Assembly: GCF_000340215.1 (NCBI RefSeq)
Contig: NW_006921533.1
Location: 7,479,671-7,543,670 of the forward strand
Length of the DNA: 64,000 nucleotides
Direction of reading: 5' to 3'
Source: Pseudocercospora fijiensis CIRAD86
Lineage: Eukaryota; Ascomycota; Dothideomycetes; Mycosphaerellales; Mycosphaerellaceae
Of the stretch, positions 10,958 through 22,451 are shown piece by piece. The position numbers and the translations under genes were made by a program. The notes below the pieces were generated by a model. The model saw only the letters and a program-made list of their open reading frames with translations. It did not search any database and was not told the origin of the DNA. Numbering within the stretch: position 1 is the first letter of the stretch; each line of letters starts with the position of its first letter.

Positions 10958-13900
10958 TTGCTAAGCATTATACCTATAGTAGAGCTAAAGAGCCTTAGTA
11001 ACTTCGTATACGTCGATATACGGCAAACCTATAGTAGCTATAGTACTAGCGCCTATTATCGAAAGCTAGCTATATATATAGTAATGTCTTACTATATCGA
11101 ATACGGATTATATAACCGGCTACTTAAAAGCTCCTACGGCTATAAGTAATATAGAAACAAGTGCGAGAAACGCGTCGTACTAAAAGAATTTGCCGAGCAC
11201 GATTCTACTATAAACAATGCCGCGAAGCGAGCCCGACTTAACTTATATACGATCTAAGGTAGTAACTAGAGCGCCGAACAAGCCGACGATAGATCGATAC
11301 TAGAAGGTATATAGCAAGACGTAAATAAAGAAGGCATAATAGAAGCTATTCTAGCAACGATATTAACGCTAATAGTACTAGCGCTATAGGAAGATAAAGG
11401 AAGTATAGATAGTATTAAATAGGATAGATATCTTAAATTACCGGAATTCGATATATAGGATAGTCTAGCGGACGAAGACGAAATAGAAAGCGTATAGGCA
11501 ACTACCGCCGGAACGATAATAACGCTAGGAAGCTAGAAGTTAATAAGATTACGGCTAATACTAAAAGGCTACCGTACTACGGATAATATCGATATATTTA
11601 CTAAATATACTAGCCGTACTGCTAGCAAGCCTATAGCTAGGTATAGTATAATTACAGCTTAGTATAGTAGAGTGAATATAAGCGCCTAATCTATAAGCAG
11701 CGTTAAAATACGAATATAAGATACTTCGGGCGAGTACGGAACATTTAAGTTACTATTCGATATAAGCTTTACGTAATTCTTAAAGAAAGAGAGAATATCC
11801 GGATATATAATTACAAGGCTTTTCGAAGACGAGAGGCTAGTACTACTATACGATCTACTAAGCTAGAAAAGCATAAAGGCTATAACGTCGAAACTGCGAG
11901 CCGGCGGTATACTACTATCGAGGGTATTAGATTAAATAAAGGTTCGAAAGCTATACCTTCCGATAAGTCGAACGGGTTGCGGACCCTTACGGTAGTACGG
12001 AACTAGTGCTACGATACCGATCCGTTAAGAAAGCAGTAATATTCTTAATAGGTTATAGTAGCTTTAGGAATAATCTAGTATATAAGCTATATCGAGCGTA
12101 GACGACTAACGACCTACTACGGCGAATCTACTCTAATATAGCGTTAGTAGACTAGCAGTAGGATCCCTAGAGCAAGATAAACCTAGACGGCGCAACGATT
12201 ATACCTCTAATCGTATTAACCGATAAAACGTAGATAACTAACTACTAAGGTAACTTAATAGCATACCCTATATACCTTACTATCGGAAACCTATACGTAC
12301 GAGTACGCAACGCGAATAATAGACCCGGCACGATCTTACTAGGACTACTACTAGTCGTTAAGGATAGCGATAGTTTTACTAAAAACAGTATATATTATAT
12401 ATCGATAGTATATATATTTCGCTCCGCTATAAAAGCGGCCGACGGCGAGGGCTAGGACATTATATACGTAGATAGCGCGACGCGTAGGTGCTTTCTAATC
12501 TTAGTAGTAATATTAGTAGACTATAAAGAGCAAGTTGCAATTACCGGAGTTAAGACAAATATATATTACCTAAGTTGCCTAGTATACCCGATAGAACGAG
12601 AGCACCTCGATATTATAGTAGAATAGCGGTTATACGAATCTACGAAGTAGCGATATCTAAGGCAACGTAAAGGCGAATATATAGCGAAGGATCCGTAGAA
12701 CGTCTACGATATCGATTACTTTATATAGCGCTAGAAACACGTCGATATATACTAGTCTTTAGTAGTAGATATACTATACTAGCTGCTAAAAGGAGTGCTA
12801 ATATACGCAATCTAATAGGCTACGGACCTACTAGTAGATAAGATAAGCTATATAAAAACGAGGAGATACCGACTAGTTGCCGACTCGACCCCGAATAGGG
12901 GCCTATCTACTAAAATAAGAAAGCTAGGGAAAATAGTAGTATAAGGGATTATCGATATAATACTAGATAGACGGTTCGCGTATATACCTATATATACTAA
13001 TCTTCGCAAGTTCTACTACTACTTAGCAGTTACTTAGTAGATAGGCTAAGAGTAGCAAAGCGTCCTACGAGTCTTATTAGTTATATTTATACTACTACTC
13101 GAAGAGGTCCGTTAACCGTAGGCGATAAGATTTCTACGTATACTAGTAGACTTTACCGTTCTAGCGATATATAGATACTATAACGACGAAACAGTTAAGT
13201 ATCTAAGGATAGCATTGTACCGGATAAACGAATAGAAGAATGTATTTCGCCTATATAGGGTAATAAAGGTATAGAAGAGAGCCTAGCGGGAGGCGAAGAC
13301 TACTATACGAAGAACGAACGATTTAAATAATAACGATACAGTTATAACAGACGAGGACGACGAAGCTAACGAGCTAATAATAATACAAATAGAAGGGCAC
13401 TTTAATATACCGAAATTCTACGGCATAATATATACCCCGAGCTATATTAAAACGTTCGGCAATCTTCTAGACTTAAATACTAGCTATTTCGAGTACAAAT
13501 ACTATAAACTACTAAAGCTTGCATTTCGGGCCTTCGGCTAATAAATAAGAAGCCTAGCTAGGAAGAAAGTATACTAGATAGCGATACTAACAGATTAAAT
13601 ATATAGGCCGAAGACGATAAAGAATATATAGCAATCCCTATAAATGCTTACACCGTTAAGGAGTATACGTAACAGCTAATAATACTAACTATAGTACGGC
13701 TAGTAGAGGATATCCTAGGATACTAGCCTAAGAAATAGAGGAACGGAAAGAAATCGGTTAAGTAGATTACGATAAGGGAGGCTATAGCTATAATAGAAGA
13801 GAACTTAGGTCGCGACTTCTAATAAGCGATTGCGGTATTCGTACGGCAATAGGGTACCTACGATAAGAATAGCGCATTAAGCACCGTAGCCGACCCTAAC

Positions 13901-14690
13901 GATATCGTAACGGACTATATATACGTCCTAGATATAGAGATCTGCTTCTACGGTAGAATCCGATACTAGAAGCCTACGAGTAAGGATATAGAATATCCTA
14001 ACGTAGTAGTAGCCGACTTCGCGAGATATATACTAAACTAGGAGGGGCTCTACGGCAACAGACGTTATAATTTTATATAGGTATAGGAATACAACGTTAA
14101 TTGTATAGAAACACCTAATAAATTAGCGGTTCGATTCGGCGGTCGCCTACTAGCTTAACTAAAGTACGTAATCTCGATTAATATAGAAATAGGAATTAAA
14201 TATAGGAAGGGGCTTAGGACGAAACGGAGGCCCGTTATAGGCATTTTTATTAAGCTATACGACTATATTAACGATAAGAGCGAGTATAAGGATATATATA
14301 GTCTAACGACAATCTAGCTACGGCGTCTTTTACTATACTATAGTAGACTTAAAGGGCGACGGGTATATAGCCTACTACTAGTCTATTATATATTATACGC
14401 CGTACCTATAGACGAAGGCGCCCCGTATAGAACTCGCTATATTAATAGTATAGTTAATTTCGAGACGTATAATACAATTTACGATAAGGAATAGAAGGAT
14501 AAGGAAATACGAGCTATAAAGGCTTACGGGCGAGTAATAAAAAGGCAACGTGCTATATAGAGTATATAGAAATCGTGCCTCCGAAATATAGAGGATAATA
14601 ATACTAAGGCGGCGAAGAATAATTTTATAGTTAATAGAGAACGTATAAGACAGAATATAGCGATATATAGTAACGACAGTTAATATAATA
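10958..14690 (+). mobile_element. RIP-degraded Plavaka-type DNA transposon (transposase remains)
   Basis: From about 12,120 the plus strand, frame 3, reads DGATIIPLIVLTDKT, a Gln-site stop, then AYPIYLTIGNL followed by RPGTILLGLL. That order is characteristic of Plavaka transposases, as I remember the family. Further on come DYKEQVAITGVKT (12,519-12,560) and a VDIYQSL...DILYQLLKGVL segment (12,735-12,800, with TAG or TAC at likely Gln and His sites), also in family order. Upstream, from the ATG at 10,958, the reading is in frame 2, so the frame changes once between about 11,900 and 12,120 (an indel or an old intron). Likely C-terminal sequence continues to about 14,690. Many Gln and Trp codons are stops, so the gene is dead. 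The element's ends are not fixed. Confidence 0.72.
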
Positions 14691-14866
14691 GTAATATACT
14701 TAAAACTATAGTACTACTAGTATATTCTAGTTTAGACCGAGTCGACTAATACGACCGAGTCGACGAGTCGATAAGTATTAATATAGTACTATACAAATAG
14801 TATAAATATTACTAACAACTGCGACTACGAGCGACCTAGAGCGATCCTATATATATAAAAATTTAC

Positions 14867-14977
14867 CGCGTCGATCCTATCGATTCTAAGCGATCCGGGC
14901 GCGAGTTAGGTCGCGACTCGGTCGCTTAGGATCGCTTAGGATCGCTTAGGATCGATAGGATCGATAGGATCGACGCG
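14867..14977. repeat. Hairpin made of GATCGCTTAG / GATCGATAG units
   Basis: The 30-bp arm 14,867-14,896 (CGCGTCGATCCTATCGATTC and on) pairs with sequence ending at 14,977, where GATCGCTTAG is repeated about three times and GATCGATAG twice. The result is an imperfect hairpin with a tandem repeat in one arm. It lies just past the Plavaka-like coding remains and may be its subterminal region. Confidence 0.8.
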
Positions 14978-15244
14978 ATTAGAAAAAAAGTTTTTATAAC
15001 GATATAGGGGACTATATATTATATACCTTATACTATCTAGTATATCTTAGGTAACTACGAGGGGTCTAAGTAGTATTATATATCTTCGAGGGGTAGTATT
15101 ATAAGTATTTATAAAAAGGGAAGAGTAGTAACGAAGGCTATATTATAGTAGAATAGGGTATTATTCTAGTATATATCTACTACTATACTATTATCTATAG
15201 TCGTATATATACTATTATATATATTATATAGTATTAAAGGAAGT

Positions 15245-15360
15245 AAGGTATACGTCTATACTAAGCTAGATTTCCCTACTATACTTCCCTAGTATAGATA
15301 TTAAGGTATACGTCTATACTAAGCTAGATTTCCCTACTATACTTCCCTAGTATAGATATG
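15245..15360. repeat. 58-bp direct duplication
   Basis: The block starting AAGGTATACGTCTATACTAA occurs at 15,245 and 15,303, 58 bp apart, and the copies are identical apart from the ends. It lies in the last part of the RIP block. Confidence 0.9.
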
Positions 15361-16208
15361 ATAGATATTCGTATCTTTAATATATATAACGATAGTATAG
15401 ATAATCGAATATATTATAGATATCGAACCTCTAATATCTATTATAGCGGGTTTATACTACTAGTAGCTTTTATAACTTAGTTACTAGATTTAAAGTACTA
15501 ATTTGTAATTAGCTATCCGAAGGTGAGGATTTCAGTAGTACGCTAACCCTAAAGTAATAGGCTATTAGTAAGTAGCGAGCTTAATAGTAAAATCGATAGG
15601 GAGTAGTAAGATCGATAGGTTATAAAATTAATAGCATTTAACGGTAAGCGTAGATTATAAAATCGACGGTATAGAACGTAAGTAGTACGCTAACTGTAGG
15701 GCTACGAGATCTATAGCAAGGGTAATAGTATTCCTGTAAGCTGTCTCTAAACCTTTGGATGACGTCTGACATCTGGATCTTCGTATTGCTCCCAAGTCTT
15801 ATAGAACCGGGGTCATTGGCAGAGCTCCCTGATTTGGTGCAGACGGGGACTTGGCGCGAGAGAGATGATTGTTAGCATAGAACGGTTTTCTCTTTCCTTT
15901 TCCTTGGGAGTCACCATCGTAATACTCTTCAATGTGGCCTCTAGCTTTCTTGACCAGCTTGGAATTCGTCGTTGTTGCCTCGATGATAATCGCCGAAACG
16001 AAACCATGGTCCTGCTCCGGCTATTCCATCTTCGCGGCGGGCGCCATGGTCGTGAGTTGTTGATATCTGAGACAAGAATGAGAACTGCTACGATGTTTAC
16101 ACGAAGATACACAATGCGAAGTGACAAGCGAAGAGTACCATCTGATTTCTCAATTTATCTAGAGGGGATGGTATCTTCTGCGGCTTGGACTCAGCCATCG
16201 AGACCTGG
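15361..16208. other. RIP block border (about 15,720) and gene-free flank
   Basis: Up to about 15,720 the sequence is TpA-rich and RIP-mutated. From there CpA and TpG return to normal frequency. Overlapping frames on both strands between 15,810 and 16,220 have no protein-like features I trust, so I call no gene. Confidence 0.6.
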
Positions 16209-16437
16209 GCAAAGGTGACGATTCTTATCACGCAAAGGTAACGGCTCAATCACGCAAAGGTGACGACTCTATCACACAAAGGTGACGACTCTTATTACGC
16301 AAAGGTAACGGCTCAATCACGCAAAGGTGACGACTCTATCACACAAAGGTGACGACTTAAGTTACGCAAAGGTAACGGCTCAATCACGCAAAGGTGACGA
16401 CTCTATCACACAAAGGTGACGACTCTTGCTCGTGTCC
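16209..16437. repeat. 22-bp minisatellite with 67-bp higher-order period
   Basis: Units of the form CAAAGGTGACGACTCTATCA repeat ten times at 22-23 bp spacing (starts near 16,209, 16,232, 16,254, 16,276, 16,299, 16,321, 16,343, 16,366, 16,388 and 16,410). Three unit types alternate in a fixed order, giving a 67-bp higher-order repeat (16,232, 16,299, 16,366). It lies downstream of the Gln-rich gene on the minus strand, probably in or near its 3' untranslated region. CpA and TpG are intact, so this array has not been mutated by RIP. Confidence 0.92.
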
Positions 16438-16505
16438 ACAAAGGCGACCACGCCTCGATGGTGATGGTGGTGATGGTGATGGTGATGGCGTTGTAGTCGC
16501 GAAGA

Positions 16506-17819
16506 CTACTTGCGCATCGGATCCTCGTCGAGCTGCTTGTCGACAGGATCTCTCGACCTCGCCACAACCGCAGACTCGACGATCCCGGTTTCCGGTGCGA
16601 CAGTTGTCGTACCATCTCCGTCCTCACCAGGTCTTCCTCCACGTAGCTGATCGCGGAGTTGATGCACCCCACCACCTTGAGCAGCGCCAACCGAGCCGAC
16701 AGGCAAGGCCATGTTGGCGAATGCGCCGCCACCGTTCCCAGGACCTTGCTGACCACTGCTGGCTGGAGTTGGTAGAGGACCCATGCTAGCTGGAGGAGCC
16801 ATGGCATGACCAGGTGTCGATTCGTGATCGCCATGCATTGACATATCACCCTCGCCATCTACAGGTCCAGTCTGCGGCTGCTGCCAATGCTGCTGCCAAC
16901 GCTGCTGCCGATCCAATCGTCTCTTCCACCGTGGTGGCCGCTGCTGCGGTTGCTGCGGCTGCGGTCGCTGCGGCTGCAGTTGCTGCTGCTGCTGACCCTG
17001 GACGTGCTGATGAGCGGCATTGCTCAGCTTGTCCGTAGCGACGTTCTTGTTCCATTTCTTCTTGTATGGCTGTTGGTGGCCATAACTGTCATCGCCATCG
17101 AACTTCCTCTTACCCTGCTGCTGATAGGGAGGAGTCGAGGTCGGCGTGGGCGTGGGCGCTGTTCCGGAGAGATGACCTAATACTAGCTCGTGGGCAGTCT
17201 TGAGTCGGAGTTCCATCTCCCTCTCGCGGATCTCGAGCTCGTCTCGCCTCATCTCGATCTCCTCTCGCCTCAGCTTCAATTCCCGCTCACGCTCGTCGAG
17301 AGAGTTGTGACCTTGATGACCGCCGCGTGACTGGAAGCCACCGCGACCACCGCCACGTCCTCCGCGCGCCTTAAAGCCAACTGGACCGCAAAATTGCTGC
17401 GAGAAGCCTCCAGATGGCTGCTGGGATCCGCCGCTTGCTGCTTGACCTCGACCGCAAAATTGCTGCGGGAAGCCTCCAGATTGCTGCCGAGATCCGCCGC
17501 TTGCTGCTTCATCTTGACCACCAGACTGCAGCTGGGGTCGGTTATCATGGCCTTGAGGGCCGTGTACAGGGCAATTGACGAACATTATTCCTGCGTTGGA
17601 GCACTGCCAGTGTGTCAACCCATCCTCGCTACAACAGTTGCAAGGTCGATGCTGTCCATTATTATAATTACACTTTCCAAATCGGCTGTTGCCTTTCATC
17701 CGCCCTTGGCGGCAGCGCTGGCAGCTACCGCATAAGCAATGCATTTCTTGGATAGTTGTTATGGTACGTCTGGTGTCGATGTCGAGAAAAAGGCGCGCGC
17801 GTTTCAATTGTTTGACCAA
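16506..17819 (-). CDS. Gln-rich, Cys-containing protein with RGG stretch, function unknown
   Basis: A 437-codon frame. Residues about 26-85 hold a Cys-rich region (CLCGSCQRC, then CNCC and later single Cys), which might bind zinc. Residues 95-150 contain two copies of a roughly 25-residue Gln/Ser/Gly repeat ending in QQFCG. An RGG-type segment follows (ARGGRGGGRGGFQSRGG), then a charged helix likely to form a coiled coil (about 175-210, starting DERERELKLRREE), and a Gln-rich tract around 270-320. I do not recognise the family. RGG and Gln-rich regions suggest RNA binding or condensate-type behaviour, which is inference. The first Met is used here; a start at the Met before the Cys cluster (near 17,740) is equally possible. 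The CAG-rich tract is unmutated, which shows the gene lies outside the RIP zone. Confidence 0.55.
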   Translation of the reverse strand: MVKQLKRARLFLDIDTRRTITTIQEMHCLCGSCQRCRQGRMKGNSRFGKCNYNNGQHRPCNCCSEDGLTHWQCSNAGIMFVNCPVHGPQGHDNRPQLQSGGQDEAASGGSRQQSGGFPQQFCGRGQAASGGSQQPSGGFSQQFCGPVGFKARGGRGGGRGGFQSRGGHQGHNSLDERERELKLRREEIEMRRDELEIREREMELRLKTAHELVLGHLSGTAPTPTPTSTPPYQQQGKRKFDGDDSYGHQQPYKKKWNKNVATDKLSNAAHQHVQGQQQQQLQPQRPQPQQPQQRPPRWKRRLDRQQRWQQHWQQPQTGPVDGEGDMSMHGDHESTPGHAMAPPASMGPLPTPASSGQQGPGNGGGAFANMALPVGSVGAAQGGGVHQLRDQLRGGRPGEDGDGTTTVAPETGIVESAVVARSRDPVDKQLDEDPMRK

Positions 17820-18302
17820 ATTCCACTAGCTCCACTAGCGCGAAAAGTCTTGGCGGCAGTCGCTGCTCTTTCTACAGGCTACAGCTAACGCTCGTCTCTG
17901 CATCCAATCAATATGGCGCCTCGAGCATGTCGCAGAGCCTAGAACGCGGAATGTGAGCGGTTTGCTATTATCATTGGAGCAAAAGTCTTGCCACAAAACT
18001 ACAGCGCTGTCCGCTACACTCTTCGCGTGTTGGCCTGGTTGAGACTTGAGATCGCTGGGTGTCGTCTGTGGGACAACGATGCCATATCATCGCGCTCTCA
18101 CATTGGCTCATATTTCTGGTATCTTTGGGAGCATATGCATTTCGGTCCGGATATCTACCATCCATCTCCACTCTGGCTGTGCTCTGCCTGATGCTACGTT
18201 TCAAAACTTCATTCCTATCGTTGCTGAGACTGGTTTAATATGGATATTCTTCGCGCAGCAGCCGACTTCGTCCACCTACCTGCTTCCGAAAATTAGATCG
18301 CC
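17820..18302. other. Intergenic stretch
   Basis: Lies upstream of the Gln-rich gene and downstream of the coiled-coil gene, both on the minus strand. Short overlapping frames on both strands (17,970-18,350) show no protein-like features, so I call no gene. Confidence 0.5.
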
Positions 18303-20111
18303 TCATCCCATCCAGACAACAGCTCTCTTCAGAATGGTTTGCTTCTTGTAGTCATCTCCGTCTGAGTTTCCCGAGATGACGATCAATGGGCTCGAGAGCA
18401 AGACAATCTCCGCTTGATCCTTCGCAGTTGGGTCGTCATCCAGGTCGAGGTTGTGCAGTGGATGAGCTTCGAACTGCTTGTTTCTGGACGTGTAAAACAA
18501 AGCCTGGTTCCTGCCCAATTGCCTCATCATATCAGCGCAGTCGCGTACTTCCACGCGAGTCTTGCGAGTCCAGAGACGCCAAGCCAGATCGGTTGCTTGC
18601 TTCATGATTTCGAGCAGTTCGTTGTACTCGGCGGAATAATCTACTTTCGGATCGAGCCTGAGAACTTTGTAGAAGAATTCATGGCAGAGACTGGCAGCAG
18701 CGGATTTCCGGTTCTCTTCCACGGTTGCAGGATCTAGTAAACGAAGTAGCTGGCATCTCCAAGCTTCCGCCCCCCTCTCATCACCTACGAGAGCGGTATG
18801 TCAGTAGAGGTCCTATACTCAGAAGGCGACTGACTTACTTTGACGTATCATATCGACCAAAGCTCGCACCGCGGCCCCATCTCCATGATACAGCGCGTTA
18901 GCCTTCTGCTGGACTTCGACAAAGGCAAAGAATGGATCGCCGATGATTTTCTTGCAGATGTGGTTAGAGGCGAGAGCGGTGAAAATCAACGACGCTGCCT
19001 TTTGGTGCTTCTGGATCGCTGCATTTCCGACTAGAGCATCCCAGAGCTGCTTGCGACCAGAGATGCAGCCTTGATCGTCCAAGACCTCCCCGAGAAGCTT
19101 AAAGTTATCGATTACATCGTCAAACGTGAGGTGACAGTGGGTTTGAGCCCATTGTCGTACACTCGACAGGACACCCTTGAGCTCGTGCTCGATGTCAGAG
19201 CTTGACAAAGGCGCCCACTTTTCGGGCTCGACAGATCGCAATGCGCGGGACTGCAGACTACGAATTGTTTTCTCAAGCCCATCGACTTTCTGCTCTTGCT
19301 CTCGGCGAGCCTTCTCCGCGGCCAGCTTCTGATTTTGAGCTCTTTCGGCGTCTTTCTTGAATCCTTCGAGCTGCTTCATACTGTGGTGCTGGGCAATGGT
19401 TGAGCGTTCAAGCGCTTCAATCTTGAGCTTCAATTCGTCGACAGTATGTTCCCAGTGTATGCTCTGCTCTCGTGCCTTCACAGCGTCACAGTCGGCTTCT
19501 TTGATCCGTTCATTGGCCTCTCTTTGCACCGCGGCCACTCGCTGGTCCGCTTTCTCTTTCTCGGCGGCCTTCTGCTTCATCTCTTTCGCCAGCCGCTCGT
19601 ACGAATTGTGTTGCTGCTGAACGAGATCATTCTGCTTGTTCGTCTCCGAGATGCGGCGGCTCCTCTCATCTTCGTAGTTCTTCCGGCGTTGCTCCGCCGA
19701 CTGCTTCGCACTCTTAAGTTTGCCCCGAAGTTCCTCAATCTGAGCCTCCAGGTCTGCAATCTTTGCTTCATTTTGCTCGTGGCGCTTGTCGTGGAGAGCT
19801 TTGTGAGATGAGCGACCACTGATCATTTCGCACGTCTTATTTATGGGCCAGCTGAAAAATCCCGCGGTGGTCAAATTCTTCTCGTTCTGCTTCGATTGTT
19901 GCTTGGGTCCGCTCGTGGGTGTTCGGATCTTTTCTGCTGCCCTGGAACCGGTGTCGAAGCTTCTGGTCGTCGAGCCCACTTCTTCGATGTCAGACTGCTC
20001 CGACCAGTCTCTCTTGAACTGCTTGCTTGCTCTTAGGAACTGGAAGTCTTCGGGATCAGTCCTCGTGCGTTTTGTCCCGCCGAAGTCCATCTCATACGGT
20101 ACGTTAGCCAT
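18303..20111 (-). CDS. Coiled-coil protein of unknown function, two exons
   Basis: Exon 1 is 20,111-18,839 and exon 2 is 18,784-18,303, joined across a 54-bp intron (GTAAGT donor, CTGAC branch site, TAG acceptor). The splice keeps the frame and gives 584 residues. Residues 1-110 are polar with a basic patch; about 114-295 is a long coiled coil (heptads beginning NEAKIADLEAQIEELRGKL); the C-terminal half is mostly helical and looks globular. There is no signal peptide or membrane segment. The gene is divergent from the Hsp70-like gene, with 361 bp between the start codons, so shared regulation is possible. A role as scaffold or structural protein is inference. Confidence 0.75.
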
Positions 20112-20472
20112 GTCGGTGTCTGGAAGAGAAATCAGAGAGGCTCACCATTCGCACATTAGAGGTCTTTTTTATAGCACCAATGTCTGAAGAGTGAAGTCGG
20201 ATAGCATTGAAACAAGCTTAGCGGTGCTGCAAAATCACATGCAAAAACATACAACGAGCCTCACTTGCGCATCGAAGTGAGCTTGCTATTGTCGCTTTCT
20301 TTCCATAATTACGGTCACCGCCATTGAAGACTTCTGCCTGGCCAAGTTCACTTAGTCTTGGACAGGTCATAATCGCTTTTCCCCTTGGCCACAACACCAT
20401 TTCAAACTACTACAAGATCCCCAAGGACAGCCTTGCTGCATATCTCCAGACACGACGACAGCATCGAGCACG
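20112..20472. promoter_or_regulatory. Divergent promoter region between coiled-coil and Hsp70-like genes
   Basis: This 361-bp stretch separates two head-to-head start codons and must carry both upstream regions. An ACCAAT box is present near 20,175. I did not find a convincing heat-shock element array or TATA box by eye. Confidence 0.45.
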
Positions 20473-22451
20473 ATGAAGCGCGAACCACTTTCAGACACGC
20501 CGCCGCAGCGTTCTGGTCTTCACAAGATTGTCATTGGTGTTGACTATGGCACGACATTCACCGGAATCAGCTGGGTCTCTACTGAAGGTGCACACATCAA
20601 AGTCTTGGATGATGTGCACTGCGTCCGCGACTGGTAAGCAGACACAAGCCTGTCGTCGACTTTTTCTCTGACCATTCAATAGGCCGGGAGGCGACAATGC
20701 CTGGAAGGCGCCGACCCGCATCGCTTACGGTGACGAGAACGGCTCTTCGGGCAATGTATGGGGCTACGAAGTGGCGCCTCGGATGAAGTCCTACGCCTGG
20801 ATGAAGCTTCTGCTTGACCCAGAGCAAATGACCAAGTACGACGACCCAAGCCTGACCAAGAGCCAGGGAGAAGGCGTTCTCCGAAAGCCACTCAACAAGA
20901 CTGCTGTTGAGATCTGTGCCGACTACCTTACTGAGCTCGCAAGCTTTGCTTACCAGTCCCTCGAGAAGAGAGTCTCTCCCGAAGTCCTTCAAGCTACGCC
21001 GCTCGACTTTTGGTTCACCGTGCCGGCAGTGTGGTCGGACAAGGCCAAACGCGACACACTTCGTGCGGCTCAGAAAGCAGCCAAGCAGGCCAAGCTGCGC
21101 GCCCATCCTGACTCCCAGGTATTTCTCATTCGCGAGCCAGAAGCAGCGGCGATTGCAGTGCTCTCGGACGTGACACAAGGTACGCATTCTCTAACATCTT
21201 TCTCAAGACAGAAGACTGACACTTTTAGGCGGATCTGAGAACCAAGTTGGAGTTGGCCAGAGCATTCTGGTCTGCGACTGCGGCGGAGGTACTGTAGATC
21301 TCACCGCATACCAAATCACAGCCATCACTCCCAAGCTTGAGTTCAAGGAGCTTGTTGTGGGCATTGGTGGCAAATGTGGATCCACCTACATCGATCGCGA
21401 GTTCATGAAGTGGATGGAGCATAAGTTCAAGAAAGCCTTCACTGAACTGCCTTGGGAGAAGCGTGGCCCCGCCAGTCGTATGATGAAAGACTTTGAGGCC
21501 CACAAGAAGGACTTTGGCAAGTCGACCAACACGCGCAAGATTTATGAGGTTGGACCTTTGGTGATGAAGAATGCCAAGAATCCAAAGTACTACGACGAGG
21601 ACGAGGGCATTATCAGAATCTATGAAGAAGATCTGAAGCGGATGTTCGACCCCGTGGTGAGCAAGATCACCGAACTTCTGCAAAGCCAGCTCGACGCTGA
21701 GCGTCGTGCGACTGGCAAGCCATCTACGATCAAGACCATTCTCCTCGTTGGTGGCTTCGGCGACTCCACTTACCTCAATAAGGTCCTGAGAGAGTGGACC
21801 AAGGAGCGTGGCATCAAACTGCTCTGCCCACCAAATCCCCAGTCGGCCATTGTTCGAGGAGCTGCTTACTCTGGTCTTCACGGCATTCAGCCATCTCACA
21901 GACGCTCTCGCCTCCACTACGGATTTGCCTGCCATGTCGCGTTTGATCCCATGGTCCACGACAAGCGCGATCGCTTCATCTCTGACTGGGACGGTACCGC
22001 TCGCGCATCGGGAAACCTGTTCTGGCAGCTCGAAAAGGGTGCACTCGTCGATCAGAACACCAAGATTGCCTTTTCCGTCTACCGCACCATCAGCGAAGAG
22101 AGCAAATACGGCAAGCATGAGACGGATGTGTACGTCAGCGATCTTGACGAAGCTCCTGATCGGGTGCGTGACAAGGGCGCGAGAGTGCTGGTGACATTCA
22201 CCTCCGACTTCAGCAAGGTCGATCTCTCCCAGTATCCATCCAGAAAGGTCAAGGGCCGCACCCTCCGTCGCATCGATTGCGAGTACATCGTCCATTTCGG
22301 CCATCGCAAGGGCGTTCTCTGCTTCTCCTGCTTGGTGAATGGCCAAGAGATTGGCAACACCACCGTCACTTTCGAGAATCAGACTGAGAAGGACGTCATG
22401 GACGGACCTGGAGGCAGTGGTGGCGCCTCACCTCCTTGCGTCATGCAGTAA
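20473..22451 (+). CDS. Hsp70-like ATPase (HSPA12-type), three exons
   Basis: Exons 20,473-20,633, 20,683-21,179 and 21,229-22,451 with two 49-bp introns (GTAAGC...TAG and GTACGC...TAG) give a 626-residue protein in frame. The actin/Hsp70 ATPase signatures are visible: phosphate-1 loop GVDYGTTFTGISW near residue 22, phosphate-2 loop VCDCGGGTVDLT near 235, and adenosine motif LLVGGFGDSTYL near 390. The roughly 200 residues after the ATPase domain do not look like the DnaK peptide-binding domain. That fits the divergent HSPA12-like group that is expanded in filamentous fungi rather than a housekeeping Hsp70. No signal peptide or ER-retention tail is present, so it is probably cytosolic. Substrate and role are unknown. 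Codons and dinucleotides are normal, with no RIP. Confidence 0.9.

Noticed and set aside
17971..18351. Overlapping short frames on both strands
   Set aside because: No consistent coding signal between two real genes.
21225..22346. 373-codon frame antisense to the Hsp70-like gene
   Set aside because: It mirrors the codon pattern of exon 3, has no motifs, and the sense strand carries clear ATPase signatures and spliced exons.
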